Shown here one piece after another: positions 44,562 to 53,739 of a stretch of 64,000 nucleotides of DNA. Under the pieces are notes generated by a model, which had not been told where the DNA came from, searched no databases, and was given only the letters and a program-made list of their open reading frames with translations. The translations under genes and the position numbers were made by a program. Source of the DNA: Chryseobacterium nakagawai (lineage in GTDB: Bacteria; Bacteroidota; Bacteroidia; Flavobacteriales; Weeksellaceae). The stretch covers positions 2,534,501 through 2,598,500 of the forward strand of contig NZ_LR134386.1 of the NCBI RefSeq assembly GCF_900637665.1, written 5' to 3'. Within the stretch, counting starts at the first letter, position 1, and each line of letters begins with the position of its first letter.

Positions 44562-45305
44562 ATGGAATTTTCACCATTTAATACTATCGTTAAACTCTGT
44601 ATCCAAGGAATGGGTATGGAAGAACAAAGTAAATATGAAGAAGCCGAAAAATTATTTATGCAAGGATGGAATGAAGCTGCAGACGATGTTGAAAAATTTC
44701 TTGCTGCGTATTATATTGGGCAACATCAAAAAGTAGCTTCCGAACGATTAAAGTGGTTGGAAACGGCCCTACAACATGCTTTAAAAGCAAATGATGATAC
44801 AGCTAAAAGTGCTTTTCATATTCTTTATTTAAAGATGTCAGAATGCTATAAAGCGCTTTCATATCCGGAAAAGGCAAAAGAATATGATGAGTTGGCGATA
44901 TCTGTAAAAGATAAAATTTTTGACCAAGGTCCTTTTTATCATGGGACTAAAGCAAATCTGAAAATAGGGGATACGCTAACAGCAGGTGGCCATTCTAATT
45001 ATAAGTCTGAATTCATAATGAATCATATTTACTTTACGGCATCAAAAAATGGAGCTGGTCTCGCTGCTGCACTAGCAAAAGGAAATGGAGTTGAAAGGGT
45101 ATATATAATAGAACCCACTGGGGGTTTTGAAAATGATCCGAACCTGACCAATAAAAAATTTCCAGGTAATCTGACTCGTTCTTATCGTTCAGAAGCTCCA
45201 TTGAAAATTATTGGAGAAGCAACAGATTGGAGTAAGCCAAATCCTGAAGAGCTTCAGCGATTTCGGGGGAAGTTGGAAAACAATAAGGGGAAAATAATCA
45301 ATTAA
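44562..45305 (+). CDS. arr: Rifampin ADP-ribosyltransferase (Arr) with helical N-terminal extension
   Basis: A 247-aa protein. Residues about 121-247 are Arr: FYHGTKANLKIGDTLTAG, SNYKSEF, MNHIYFTA, NGAGLAAALAKG and ENDPNLTNKKFPGNLTRSYRS-type blocks. The catalytic residues known from Arr-ms (His19, Tyr49, Asp84) match H127, Y157 and D192 with exact spacing. Arr transfers ADP-ribose from NAD+ to a hydroxyl of rifamycins and inactivates them. Residues 1-115 are alpha-helical and TPR-like, absent from the short (about 140-aa) Arr proteins. The gene sits in ordinary chromosome, not in a mobile element, so an intrinsic gene is likely. The role of the extension is unknown. Confidence 0.92.
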   Translation: MEFSPFNTIVKLCIQGMGMEEQSKYEEAEKLFMQGWNEAADDVEKFLAAYYIGQHQKVASERLKWLETALQHALKANDDTAKSAFHILYLKMSECYKALSYPEKAKEYDELAISVKDKIFDQGPFYHGTKANLKIGDTLTAGGHSNYKSEFIMNHIYFTASKNGAGLAAALAKGNGVERVYIIEPTGGFENDPNLTNKKFPGNLTRSYRSEAPLKIIGEATDWSKPNPEELQRFRGKLENNKGKIIN

Positions 45306-45321
45306 TCAGAGAAAGTATTAT

Positions 45322-45358
45322 AAAAAAGCGATGATACTTAATGTTCCATCGCTTTTTT
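45322..45358. terminator. Bidirectional terminator between arr and phosphodiesterase
   Basis: AAAAAAGCGATG (45322-45333) pairs with CATCGCTTTTTT (45347-45358), giving 12 bp with A- and T-tails on both sides. It serves two converging genes. Confidence 0.88.
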
Positions 45359-45362
45359 ATGA

Positions 45363-46307
45363 TTAAGGTAAGTTAATTCTTTTACCTTGTTCAGGGAAAA
45401 TATATTTTACCTTTAAAGGGTTGTTTTTCAATAATTCCTGTTTGATGATCTCAGGATTGTTACCCGTAGGCTTTCTGTGCGTAACCACAATAGTAAGGCC
45501 TTCCAGGTCCTTCTGCCCAGTTCTTTCCTTTAGTTTTTCCAGTTCTTCTACCAACAAGTTAGGTGTAAGGTGCCCAAACAGAAGGTTTTCAGGCTGGCTA
45601 TTTGGGAAAGAAACTTCAATCAATATAGTGTTTAATTGCTTTTTTTGAACCAATGGAGCTACATTTTTCCAAAGATTATCCATCCGGTCAGATTTCTCAA
45701 TTCTGTCGGCTCCGGTATCACCAAGATAAAGAAGATAGTGGTCATTATTCCTGACCAATGCAGCACTGCTTTTATATGGATTTACATGGCTCAGCTCATA
45801 TCCTGTTAAGAAAAAAGAAGTCTTTTGAGTTGGAATTTCCACTCCCTCCTGAAGTTCATTGTAATGATATTTTCCAAGGATAGGCTTCTGTCCCTGATCT
45901 GCAAAATTGATCCAGGTATCTGTAATAAAATAATGATTCTGCAAAATCTGAACTACCGACGGTATAGCAAAAATATCTTTTTTGGCATCAGCTGGAGAAT
46001 TGATAATAAGTCCTGCCAGATGATCCAGATGTCCATGGGAAATAAAATATCCTTTGATCTGGTCTTTCAAAACTGTTTCCTCTGAGCCGGTAAGGCTTTT
46101 TTGTTGAATTGCTTTTCGGATTCCGGTATTTACTGTTCCGGCATCAAGGCAAAGGAATGTATTGTCTTTGGTACCACCAACTAAATAAGCAGATAAATTA
46201 TCTTCCTGTTCTCCTCCATAAATACCTAATGGAATAACGTCAAAATTTTGTGCCTGGCAGGCCAGATGTAACAAAAGCGCCAGTAAAGAAAATGCTGTTT
46301 TTTTCAT
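45363..46307 (-). CDS. Class II 3',5'-cyclic-nucleotide phosphodiesterase (metallo-beta-lactamase fold)
   Basis: A 314-aa exported protein with signal peptide (1-19, ending in CQA-Q). The metal motif HGHLDHLAG (about 93-101) and later ligands H175 (LSHVN), D197 (LGDTG) and a C-terminal VTHRKP are typical of PDE class II (PF02112), which hydrolyses cAMP or cGMP in yeast PDE1 and bacterial CpdP. In Gram-negatives CpdP homologues are periplasmic. It is monocistronic on the minus strand. Substrate is inferred from the family. Confidence 0.85.
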   Translation of the reverse strand: MKKTAFSLLALLLHLACQAQNFDVIPLGIYGGEQEDNLSAYLVGGTKDNTFLCLDAGTVNTGIRKAIQQKSLTGSEETVLKDQIKGYFISHGHLDHLAGLIINSPADAKKDIFAIPSVVQILQNHYFITDTWINFADQGQKPILGKYHYNELQEGVEIPTQKTSFFLTGYELSHVNPYKSSAALVRNNDHYLLYLGDTGADRIEKSDRMDNLWKNVAPLVQKKQLNTILIEVSFPNSQPENLLFGHLTPNLLVEELEKLKERTGQKDLEGLTIVVTHRKPTGNNPEIIKQELLKNNPLKVKYIFPEQGKRINLP

Positions 46308-46369
46308 TATATTAAAAACTTAACCTTTGCGGTAAGATAGGACAAATTTACATTATTTTTTTCCAGTTT

Positions 46370-46385
46370 CGCTTATCAATAAGCG
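46370..46385. repeat. Short palindrome between phosphodiesterase and next gene
   Basis: CGCTTAT CA ATAAGCG, 7-bp arms. It lies in the divergent region and could be an operator. Confidence 0.4.
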
Positions 46386-46467
46386 ATCATTCTTGAACTA
46401 AAAAAGCCTAAAACTGGAATCGCTAAATTTAATATCTTTAAGTCCGAAAATCATTAAAATAGTCAAT

Positions 46468-47010
46468 ATGAAAATAAAACCGTTTACTCTGGCACTGGCT
46501 GTCCTTTTTCAATTCTTAAGCGTTACTGCATTTTCACAAAAAACAGCAGATTTGAATTCCTTATTGGATAAAAACTCCGGATTTGTATTTCCACAGACAC
46601 CAGATAAAATTTCGAAAGCCTTGCATGTGGAAACTGTTTTCTATGAAGATGCTAATGAAGAGAAATATGCTAAATGGCTTACGAAATCAGGATTAGAACT
46701 TTATAGTAGTCTCGGAAAGAATAATGTTATTAACGAAATGTTTTTTGATATATCCGATAATAAAGACTTGGTCATAAGTGGGTTACCATACGGCCTTGTG
46801 ATGAATAAAACGACTTTGGAGAATGCTAAAGTTCAATTCAAAAAAAATGAGGCAAAAGTTCAAAAGCTTGGAACTGATAGTGAATTTCCCGGCGGAGCAA
46901 AACTTATTTTTAAGAATGGAAAGCATTTTACCACATTGTTTTTCGACGGTAAAAATCTATTAAAATCCATAAGAATAACAACAGAACTTGTTGATCCTGC
47001 AGCTAATTAA
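46468..47010 (+). CDS. Exported protein of unknown function
   Basis: A 180-aa protein with a clear signal peptide (1-24, ALAVLFQFLSVTAFSQ). The mature part is alpha/beta with no motif that I recognise; it has segments like LTKSGLELYSSLGKNNVINEMFF. It stands alone, with 90 bases to the next gene. Confidence 0.7.
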   Translation: MKIKPFTLALAVLFQFLSVTAFSQKTADLNSLLDKNSGFVFPQTPDKISKALHVETVFYEDANEEKYAKWLTKSGLELYSSLGKNNVINEMFFDISDNKDLVISGLPYGLVMNKTTLENAKVQFKKNEAKVQKLGTDSEFPGGAKLIFKNGKHFTTLFFDGKNLLKSIRITTELVDPAAN

Positions 47011-47100
47011 TCAAATGCTGTACACTTTTTTTCATTTATAAAGGTAAAACTTTTGTAAGTTAGCGAGGATTTCAAATCAAAAAAACTAAAAACAATAATC

Positions 47101-47352
47101 ATGTCAGAAAAAGAGTTAAACGCGTTAACCGATCAGGAATTATTAGAAAAGAAGAATAAATCTAAATCCGACAAAATAATCAATGCAGTTCTCATAGGTT
47201 TTTTTGTGGGTATTGCGATATATAGCAGTGCAACCAATGGAATTGGATTTTTTACCTTTTTTCCGTTGTTTTTTGCAGGGTTTCTGGGGACTCAATGGAA
47301 TAAACGTAATCAAGCATTAGGGAAAGAATTGGAATCCAGAAATCTGAAATAA
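47101..47352 (+). CDS. Small membrane protein of unknown function
   Basis: An 83-aa protein. A charged N-terminus (1-26) is followed by two hydrophobic helices (about 28-46 and 50-66). The C-terminus is charged (KRNQALGKELESRNLK). ATG at 47101 is preceded by a purine-rich leader, and the gene ends at a terminator. No family is recognised. Confidence 0.65.
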   Translation: MSEKELNALTDQELLEKKNKSKSDKIINAVLIGFFVGIAIYSSATNGIGFFTFFPLFFAGFLGTQWNKRNQALGKELESRNLK

Positions 47353-47364
47353 ACATTAGAATAA

Positions 47365-47402
47365 AAAAGTCTGTCCATTGTTAAAAACAAGGATAGACTT
47401 TT
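47365..47402. terminator. Terminator after small membrane protein gene
   Basis: AAAAGTCTGTCC (47365-47376) pairs with GGATAGACTTTT (47391-47402) with one G-T pair. It lies between converging genes. Confidence 0.8.
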
Positions 47403-48386
47403 CTAAATAAGACTTTTATACGTGAAAATCCTGTCTTCTTCCCTGAACATATTAGATAATATGACGAGGTCGTTGGTTCCGTATTGTAATGCTTTTTCTT
47501 TTAGTTTTGAATGGATGGTATCTGGGGTGCCAACTATAACTTTATTCAGTAAAGTGTTAAACAAATCTTTATCTTCACTTTTAGCAATAAGAGTTTCTAC
47601 TTCTTCGGAGGGTTTCAACATTGCTGGAGCCAGAATTTTCCTGGATTCTACGAACTGATAGACCATTCCAAATGCATTTCGGAGTGCCTGTTCTATATTT
47701 TTGGCAACGGAAACAGAAACAGCTACCTGAAAGGATGGCTGGCTTCCATATCCTTTATCATTAAATTCCTTCTGATAGGTTTTCTGGATTTCTGTATTTG
47801 ATCCGTCTGCTATGAAATCAGCCATAGAGTAGGATATACCATATTGAGCTGCTTCTTTTGCAGAGCTTTCTCCAGAACCTAACCAGGTGATTTCGGGCAA
47901 AGTTATAACATGGGTAGGTTGAGCAAACAATTCTGTATCCTTATAGTTTTGCTCTTTTAGATAGGTGATAATTTCTTCCAGTTTATCATTGATATTATTA
48001 AGGACAGGGAGCTTGTGGCCATTTAAAGCCAAAATCGCATCTTTCAGCCCTCCGGGAGCTTTTCCCAGGCCCAGTATAAAACGATCAGGATAAAATGTAG
48101 CGAGCATTTTTGCCCATTCAGCAATTTTAAATGCAGAATAATTACGAAGCATGATTCCGCCGGTACCCACTTTGATGTTTTTTGTGTTGGCAAGAGCGGT
48201 TGCTGCCAGGATTTCCGGACTGGAACTTCCATAGGCTTCCACGCCATGGTGCTCCGAATATAGAATACTGTTATAGCCTAGTGTATCAGCCATCTCTGCT
48301 AAAGCCAGACTGTTTTTGAGTGCAAGAGTAGCATTACCACCTTTAATAATCGGAGTCTGATCGAGGATGCTTAATTTCAGTTCCAT
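47403..48386 (-). CDS. LLM-class flavin-dependent oxidoreductase (luciferase-like)
   Basis: A 327-aa bacterial luciferase-like monooxygenase. Family marks are LSILDQTPI at the N-terminus, YSEHHGVEAYGSSSPE (about 43-58), the KVGTGGIMLRNYSAFKIAEWAKML block and GTPDTI near the C-terminus. These enzymes use FMNH2 and oxygen; the MsnO8-like subgroup is often of unknown substrate. It follows the nitroreductase gene on the same strand but a terminator separates them. Confidence 0.9.
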   Translation of the reverse strand: MELKLSILDQTPIIKGGNATLALKNSLALAEMADTLGYNSILYSEHHGVEAYGSSSPEILAATALANTKNIKVGTGGIMLRNYSAFKIAEWAKMLATFYPDRFILGLGKAPGGLKDAILALNGHKLPVLNNINDKLEEIITYLKEQNYKDTELFAQPTHVITLPEITWLGSGESSAKEAAQYGISYSMADFIADGSNTEIQKTYQKEFNDKGYGSQPSFQVAVSVSVAKNIEQALRNAFGMVYQFVESRKILAPAMLKPSEEVETLIAKSEDKDLFNTLLNKVIVGTPDTIHSKLKEKALQYGTNDLVILSNMFREEDRIFTYKSLI

Positions 48387-48418
48387 TGTAATGATTTATG
48401 GGGCTATTAATGTAAGAT

Positions 48419-48455
48419 AAAAAACAGGAGACCTTCAAAAGTTCTCCTGTTTTTT
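48419..48455. terminator. Terminator after nitroreductase gene
   Basis: AAAAAACAGGAGA (48419-48431) pairs with TCTCCTGTTTTTT (48443-48455), 13 bp, with a T-tail on the minus strand. Confidence 0.88.
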
Positions 48456-48476
48456 ATTATTAATTTTATGTTTAAT

Positions 48477-49109
48477 TTAGTTGATCTCCACAAATAGTTC
48501 TTCCTTAGACCTTCTAACTCTGTCGAGCTTGCCCCACCAGTCTTTTTCTTCATCTTTATAACCAAGAGCCATTAAAACTGTACTTTTTAGTCCTTTTTCA
48601 GATAAATTCAATAGTTCATCAACAGCTTCATTGTTGAATCCTTCTATTGGAGTTGCATCTACTCTAAGGTCTGCAGCTGCCAAAAGTCCGAAACCTAAAG
48701 CAATATAGGTTTGTTTAGATGCATTGTTAAAATGCTGATCTCTGGTTTGTTTTTCCAGCATTCCCAGTAAATTAACACGGTAATCATCAGTAGCGCTATG
48801 GGGTAGGTTTCTTACCTGGTTGCTGAATTCAAAAAATGAATCAACTCTCTCAGTGGTATATTCATCCCATGCAGCAAAAACAAGGATATGTGAGGCTTGT
48901 ACAATTTGATCCTGATTGCAGGAAATAGGCTTTAATTTTTCTCTTAGTTCTTTATTTTTGATAACTAAAACTTTAAATGGCTGTAAGCCTGAACTTGAAG
49001 GGGCAAGACGAATGGCCTCCAATATCTGCTTCAGTTTTTCATCTTCAATGGTTTTTCCATTATAACCTTTGGTTGCGGATCTCCAGTTTAATGTTTTCTG
49101 TAATGACAT
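48477..49109 (-). CDS. NAD(P)H-dependent nitroreductase-family oxidoreductase
   Basis: A 210-aa FMN-dependent nitroreductase. Marks are RSATKGYNGK at 9-18, the RLAPSSSGLQPFKVLVI block (about 34-50) and the C-terminal GYKDEEKDWWGKL. Such enzymes reduce quinones or nitro compounds. It is divergent from an HxlR regulator (49263), and the gap contains a 16-bp palindrome, the usual layout for an HxlR-controlled quinone-responsive reductase. Confidence 0.9.
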   Translation of the reverse strand: MSLQKTLNWRSATKGYNGKTIEDEKLKQILEAIRLAPSSSGLQPFKVLVIKNKELREKLKPISCNQDQIVQASHILVFAAWDEYTTERVDSFFEFSNQVRNLPHSATDDYRVNLLGMLEKQTRDQHFNNASKQTYIALGFGLLAAADLRVDATPIEGFNNEAVDELLNLSEKGLKSTVLMALGYKDEEKDWWGKLDRVRRSKEELFVEIN

Positions 49110-49185
49110 AATTTTATTATTTACTTACTAATTGATGATGCAAAGTTACACCTTAAGTGGTTGCTATAATATACCTGTTGCCTGT

Positions 49186-49201
49186 AGGTAACTAGTTACC
49201 T
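49186..49201. promoter_or_regulatory. Perfect palindrome, likely HxlR operator
   Basis: AGGTAACTAGTTACCT, 16 bp, between nitroreductase and HxlR genes. Related half-sites (ACCTG, GTAAC) lie on both sides. It is 36 bases before the -7 element of hxlR. Confidence 0.7.
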
Positions 49202-49237
49202 GGAAGTAACTAAGTTTCATTGATGTTTAATAATTAT

Positions 49238-49245
49238 TAACTTTG
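49238..49245 (+). promoter_or_regulatory. Candidate -7 element of the HxlR gene
   Basis: TAACTTTG matches TAnnTTTG, with TTG at 49220-49222 upstream (spacer 15). It lies 18 bases before the ATG at 49263. Confidence 0.5.
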
Positions 49246-49262
49246 TAACTTAATTATCATGT

Positions 49263-49619
49263 ATGAAAAAGGAGAGAATGGAACTGGGACCGGAATGTAA
49301 AAATCATATCCGTGGCGTAAAGGACACGGTCTATTTACTCGAAGGGAAATGGAAAACGATTATCATCAGTCACCTTTATTTTGGAGGTAAGATGCGTTTT
49401 ATGGATTTAAAAAGGCAGCTTGAAGGGATTGCGGCAAAAACCCTTTCAAAGGAACTTAAGGAGCTGGAGATGAATAACCTGGTGAGCAGGACCCAAAATA
49501 ATACAATGCCGGTAACGGTAGATTATGAACTTACAGACTTCGGAAAAAGTCTGCACAACATTATTGATACCATGGCTAAATGGGGAATAGAATACAGGGA
49601 ACAACTGCTTAAAAATTAA
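49263..49619 (+). CDS. HxlR-family transcriptional regulator
   Basis: A 118-aa winged-helix protein of the HxlR (DUF24) family. Residues LEGKWKTIIISHLYFGGKMR (about 26-45), then FMDLKRQLEGIAAKTLSKEL (about 46-65) and the wing VTVDYELTDFGKSL (about 87-100) are the family core. It is divergent from the nitroreductase gene, and the palindrome at 49186 is the probable binding site. Many HxlR members sense quinones or aldehydes through Cys; here the only N-terminal Cys is C13. Confidence 0.92.
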   Translation: MKKERMELGPECKNHIRGVKDTVYLLEGKWKTIIISHLYFGGKMRFMDLKRQLEGIAAKTLSKELKELEMNNLVSRTQNNTMPVTVDYELTDFGKSLHNIIDTMAKWGIEYREQLLKN

Positions 49620-49678
49620 AATAATATCCCTGAAAAACCAGTGGTATAAAGTCATTTTTCCTTCTATTGTTTTGTGAA

Positions 49679-50875
49679 TTAATGAGACAGTACTTTATTA
49701 ATACTATTTTTTAGCTTTGAGGGGCTCACTTTATTCAGTAGCAGTGATCTGCAGCCATTAAAAGAAGCAAAACGCTTTACAGCATCAGTAAAAGAAGGAA
49801 TCCAAAGTTCTGAAGAAATGGTTGTATTTTCAATATGCAGATGAATCAGTTCAAATTTTTTATCCTTTCTGTGGGCTTTACAGTCTACTCTTCCAATAAA
49901 GGTGTTGCCAAATAAGATGGGCAGACAGAAATAGCCATATTGCCTCTTTTCTTTAGGAACATAGCACTCAAGACGGAAGTCAAAATCAAAAATTTGTTTA
50001 ACACGGTCACGATGTATAATGGAATTGTCAAATGGAGATAGCAATCTGACACCTGATCCGGTTATCCCATCAGATTTTTCAAGTAAATCATTTTGGATGA
50101 AAACAGAAGAAAGACCTTCAATAGAAATTTTTTGTATTTCGCCCTTTTCAAGTAAGGATTGTAAAACCAAATTCACATTTTTTTTCAATGCATCACCTTT
50201 CCTGAGGTGTGTTATTTGTTTTAAAGTTGTGAAACCATAAGCGCGAAGGTTAGTTTTTACTAGGTATTCAGCAAATTCAAGTGGAGTAGGCAGTGTTGTA
50301 TTGATGGATGAAGGTAATACCCTTTCTGTGAGGTCATAGGTTTTCTGCATACCACGTCTTCCGCTTATCATCAGATCTCCCTGCATAAAAAGTCTTTCCA
50401 GAGCCAGCTTTGTAGGCTTCCAGTTCCACCAGCTTCCGGCTGTATTCTTTTTACTCTCAAAATCTCTTGCCATTTTAGGGCCTTCAGTCCGAATGGTATC
50501 TACTACATATTCCATGACCTTTTTGTCTGCATTATAATAATGAGAATCACTTTGCTTTACATGAAGCATTTGAGGCAATACATACCGGAAATCCTGTATA
50601 GGAAGATAAGACGCGGCATGAAACCAGTATTCAAAAATCTTATGTTCTTCTATTAATTCATCCAGATAAAGAGGTTGAAAATCAGGAATTCGAGTCCATA
50701 ATGTATGATGATGAGCACGTTCAACCACAGATAGAGTATCAATTTGTATATATCCGAGACGTTCCATAGCAGTAAGCACTGCTTTTTTTCCGGTTCCAAA
50801 TGGTGTGGCTTGTACTAATCCCTGGCGCTCTAGTGTAGTAAGCTGTAAGGTTTGTAATGCGGGTATCTTTTTCAT
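49679..50875 (-). CDS. YcaQ/AlkZ-like winged-helix DNA glycosylase
   Basis: A 398-aa protein (ATG at 50875; the in-frame TTG at 50890 is less likely). It belongs to the HTH_42 family of interstrand crosslink glycosylases. The catalytic QxD motif is in YIQIDTLSVVERAHHHTLW at about 42-60. It also has VDCKAHRKDK near the C-terminus. E. coli YcaQ (about 410 aa) unhooks alkyl crosslinks; AlkZ resolves azinomycin adducts. It is an isolated gene in ordinary chromosome. Confidence 0.82.
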   Translation of the reverse strand: MKKIPALQTLQLTTLERQGLVQATPFGTGKKAVLTAMERLGYIQIDTLSVVERAHHHTLWTRIPDFQPLYLDELIEEHKIFEYWFHAASYLPIQDFRYVLPQMLHVKQSDSHYYNADKKVMEYVVDTIRTEGPKMARDFESKKNTAGSWWNWKPTKLALERLFMQGDLMISGRRGMQKTYDLTERVLPSSINTTLPTPLEFAEYLVKTNLRAYGFTTLKQITHLRKGDALKKNVNLVLQSLLEKGEIQKISIEGLSSVFIQNDLLEKSDGITGSGVRLLSPFDNSIIHRDRVKQIFDFDFRLECYVPKEKRQYGYFCLPILFGNTFIGRVDCKAHRKDKKFELIHLHIENTTISSELWIPSFTDAVKRFASFNGCRSLLLNKVSPSKLKNSINKVLSH

Positions 50876-51025
50876 ATCAATAGGATACAAATGTACCGAA
50901 TTAAAAGAAACAAAGGGATGAGCATTCGTTCGGTTTTAACTTTTCGGAACTTAAGTTTTTTGTATTTTAGCCTTATTCCCAATTAGGTTGGCTGTTGTTC
51001 AGAGAAAAAGTAAATACTGTTTTAT

Positions 51026-51421
51026 ATGAAATTTGAAGAATTGAATCCTACTTTACAGGCTGAAATAGAAAAAGCAGAAGAGATTGCTATTAGCTATATC
51101 CGTAGCAATATAAAGTATTCTCCGTTTATTTCTTTTGGAAATACTCATTTTAAAAAAATTATCGCTGATACATTGGGGGAAGCTATTGATGCAGCTGTAG
51201 ATGAAATTGAAAACTTGGAAGAGGAGACTGCTATCTTGATTTTTCACGAACTTATCAGATTAAATGATACTAACTTAGATGGCATCGTTTCTCAGGTTTA
51301 TAATGTTGATGAAGATACTGGTTATTCCTTCGGTCTTTTGTATAGAATTAAAGAAGGTAAAATAGAATTTCTTAAAAATAGAGTATTTTTAGGAGAAATA
51401 AGAAACTGCCTTATTTTTTAA
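51026..51421 (+). CDS. Conserved protein of unknown function
   Basis: A 131-aa soluble acidic protein, mainly helical in its first half (EEIAISYIRSNI). No motif recognised. It is 54 bases before the YcxB-like gene on the same strand, so they may be co-transcribed. Confidence 0.6.
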   Translation: MKFEELNPTLQAEIEKAEEIAISYIRSNIKYSPFISFGNTHFKKIIADTLGEAIDAAVDEIENLEEETAILIFHELIRLNDTNLDGIVSQVYNVDEDTGYSFGLLYRIKEGKIEFLKNRVFLGEIRNCLIF

Positions 51422-51475
51422 ATAGGACTAACCTCTTTACATTTAAATCAAAATTATTAAAACTAATAACAAACC

Positions 51476-52024
51476 ATGAATAGAATGACTCTGAGCTTTA
51501 ATGGAAAAACAATGTTGGACAGCTTACTCTACGAAGCTTCAAAATCTGATGAAGTAAAACAGTCGAAAAAGGTAAGTGGCTATGTTTTCGCAGGAATGAT
51601 TGCTGTAATCGGACTGTTGATGATCTTTTTTGAACCAATATTAGGTGTAGCAATTCTTATGGTAGGCGGCCTTTTTTATCTGATTTACCCAAAATTTGCC
51701 AGTCGTTACTATAAACGTTATTATACAACCATTGCTTTGGGAGAGCAGTATAAAAGTAGTGAAGCCAATACTTTTGATGTAGTATTCAATAAAGAGTATA
51801 TTTTGATTAAGAATGCTCAGCTTGAGGTCAAACACGCAATAGCACATTTTGAATGGATTTCAGAGACTGGTGAAAATTTTTTTATTAAAATGAATGCAGG
51901 AAATTATCTGATATTTCCTAAGAAACAGGTTCATAACCTTATTGAGCTAAAAAAATATTTCCATGAAATCTGTAGCGACCAGAAAATTCCCTATCATGAA
52001 GAATTGAATTGGGAATGGAAATAG
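51476..52024 (+). CDS. YcxB-like membrane protein
   Basis: A 182-aa protein. Two adjacent transmembrane helices are at about 38-56 and 59-70. The C-terminal strand-rich part (YILIKNAQLEVKHAIAHFEW at about 109-128, then NYLIFPKKQV) is the YcxB-like domain. The function of the family is not known. It ends at a strong terminator. Confidence 0.75.
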   Translation: MNRMTLSFNGKTMLDSLLYEASKSDEVKQSKKVSGYVFAGMIAVIGLLMIFFEPILGVAILMVGGLFYLIYPKFASRYYKRYYTTIALGEQYKSSEANTFDVVFNKEYILIKNAQLEVKHAIAHFEWISETGENFFIKMNAGNYLIFPKKQVHNLIELKKYFHEICSDQKIPYHEELNWEWK

Positions 52025-52106
52025 TAAAAAGGATATCTTAATGGTTAAGACTTCTCTTGATTCTGAATGAAGCTTTCCTTTAGAATTTTTTTTAATATAT
52101 GGAATA

Positions 52107-52140
52107 AAACGCTCTATGAAATATGCTTCATAGAGCGTTT
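52107..52140 (+). terminator. Intrinsic terminator after YcxB-like gene
   Basis: AAACGCTCTATGAA (52107-52120) pairs with TTCATAGAGCGTTT (52127-52140), 14 bp, followed by a T-run. Confidence 0.88.
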
Positions 52141-52473
52141 GTTTTTAAATCTCCAATGTAAATAATCTGAATTTTTGCATACTTAATGTTTTTATTGTAA
52201 TTATTTCATTTTCAATATTTTGATGTTTTTTGTTTGACGCTAGACGTATCTGTGACGTATATAATAATGAGCTTGTAGTGTATCTGTAGCGTATTGTTTT
52301 TCTTGGGTTGAGAAGCGAATAACTCTAATCTTGCATTGAAATTTTAAACAATAATATGGATTTAGAAAAAGCAGTTTAGAGCTATGGAAAAAGTACTCAG
52401 TATGCTCTATGTAACAAAAAACTTCTTTAGCTAAAAACATTGTAATACTCAATTTAAATACAATAAACACAGA

Positions 52474-53733
52474 ATGAAAAAGTATCTTCTTCCATTATTT
52501 ATAATGGTTTATTCGCTCAACTATTCACAGGTTGGCATCAATACTCCCAATCCACAGGGAATCTTCAATATTGATGGAAAAAAAGACAACAGTACAACTG
52601 GAAGTCCTACTGCAGGACAACAAGCCAATGATTTTGTAGTTATGGCTGATGGAAGTGTAGGCGTAGGAACTACATCCCCTGATCTGTCTGCAATAGTAGA
52701 ACTTAATGTGAGTCAATTGGCATCAGGAAAGCAGAAAGGTTTTCTGGGGCCAAGGGTAGCTTTAACAGCCTACAACGATTCTTTTACAATTCCTAGCCCT
52801 GCTACTGGACTATTGGTTTTTAACCAGGGAACACAATCTACATTTACCTATGCAGGATATGTATATTGGGATGGCAGCCAATGGAGACCTTTGGATGGGC
52901 GTTTATTGCAACAGGGGGTCATAGGCGCTTTACGATGTACTGATGCTAATCTGGATCCGCTGACCTATACAACTGGAACTCCTTTTCAAGGAACAATGAC
53001 TATTCCTTATACAGGAGGAAACGGTGGAATATATTCTACCCAGACATTAGGACCTGTAAACGGGCTTACCGCAACCATTACCCAGGGAAATTTTGCACAA
53101 GGTTCAGGCACTTTAATTTATACTATTTCCGGAACCCCAACAGTATCCAGTCCTAATACAACAGTATTTCCTATTTCGATAGGCGGCCAGACGTGTAATG
53201 CAGAAGTTGGGGGAGGGAAAAAGCTCAGTCCGGGAGAGTACCAGTTTTTCACGTATGAAGTTCCAGCTACTACAACAGGTTTGCTGAGTACGATGATTTC
53301 GAATCCTCCTATTTTAGGAGGAAAGGTCAGGCTGGATCTTAGTTTTTGGTCCAGTTCCAATACAGGATCAGGTGGAGTAACTTACAACCCTAGATTGGTA
53401 AATGTATCTTCCAGTAATGTTAAAATGTGGTATGCTGCATTATCCAGTGTAGACCGTTTTCGCCGTGCTAATATTTTAGTAGCTCCGGGAGGATATGTGG
53501 AAACGGATAACGGGATCTACCTTAACTGGGGAGATAATATGAATAGCAGTTCCACGCCTATAAATTCTACAAGCAGTTCTGATGATTCTCAGGAAATAGA
53601 AACCATAGATCTGGCGATTGACGGCGTTTGGTACAGGTTAACCATTTTTGTGTATGTAGATAACTTAAATGATACCATTCCTGCCAATAACATCAGGCGT
53701 ATCCATATTACAGCACAAAGAATGTCTTCTTAA
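52474..53733 (+). CDS. Exported surface-type protein with repeat-like beta domains
   Basis: A 419-aa protein with a signal peptide (1-18, ending in NYS-Q). The first part has VGINTPNPQGIFNIDGK and SPAGVGTTSPD-like blocks found in flavobacterial surface proteins with collar or trimeric-type features. The middle (about 150-255) resembles Ig/SprB-like modules (TYTTGTPFQGTMTIPYTGG). The C-terminus is Ser/Asn-rich. Function is unknown; a cell-surface role is likely. Many paralogues occur in the genus. Confidence 0.7.
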   Translation: MKKYLLPLFIMVYSLNYSQVGINTPNPQGIFNIDGKKDNSTTGSPTAGQQANDFVVMADGSVGVGTTSPDLSAIVELNVSQLASGKQKGFLGPRVALTAYNDSFTIPSPATGLLVFNQGTQSTFTYAGYVYWDGSQWRPLDGRLLQQGVIGALRCTDANLDPLTYTTGTPFQGTMTIPYTGGNGGIYSTQTLGPVNGLTATITQGNFAQGSGTLIYTISGTPTVSSPNTTVFPISIGGQTCNAEVGGGKKLSPGEYQFFTYEVPATTTGLLSTMISNPPILGGKVRLDLSFWSSSNTGSGGVTYNPRLVNVSSSNVKMWYAALSSVDRFRRANILVAPGGYVETDNGIYLNWGDNMNSSSTPINSTSSSDDSQEIETIDLAIDGVWYRLTIFVYVDNLNDTIPANNIRRIHITAQRMSS

Positions 53734-53739
53734 TGTTTA

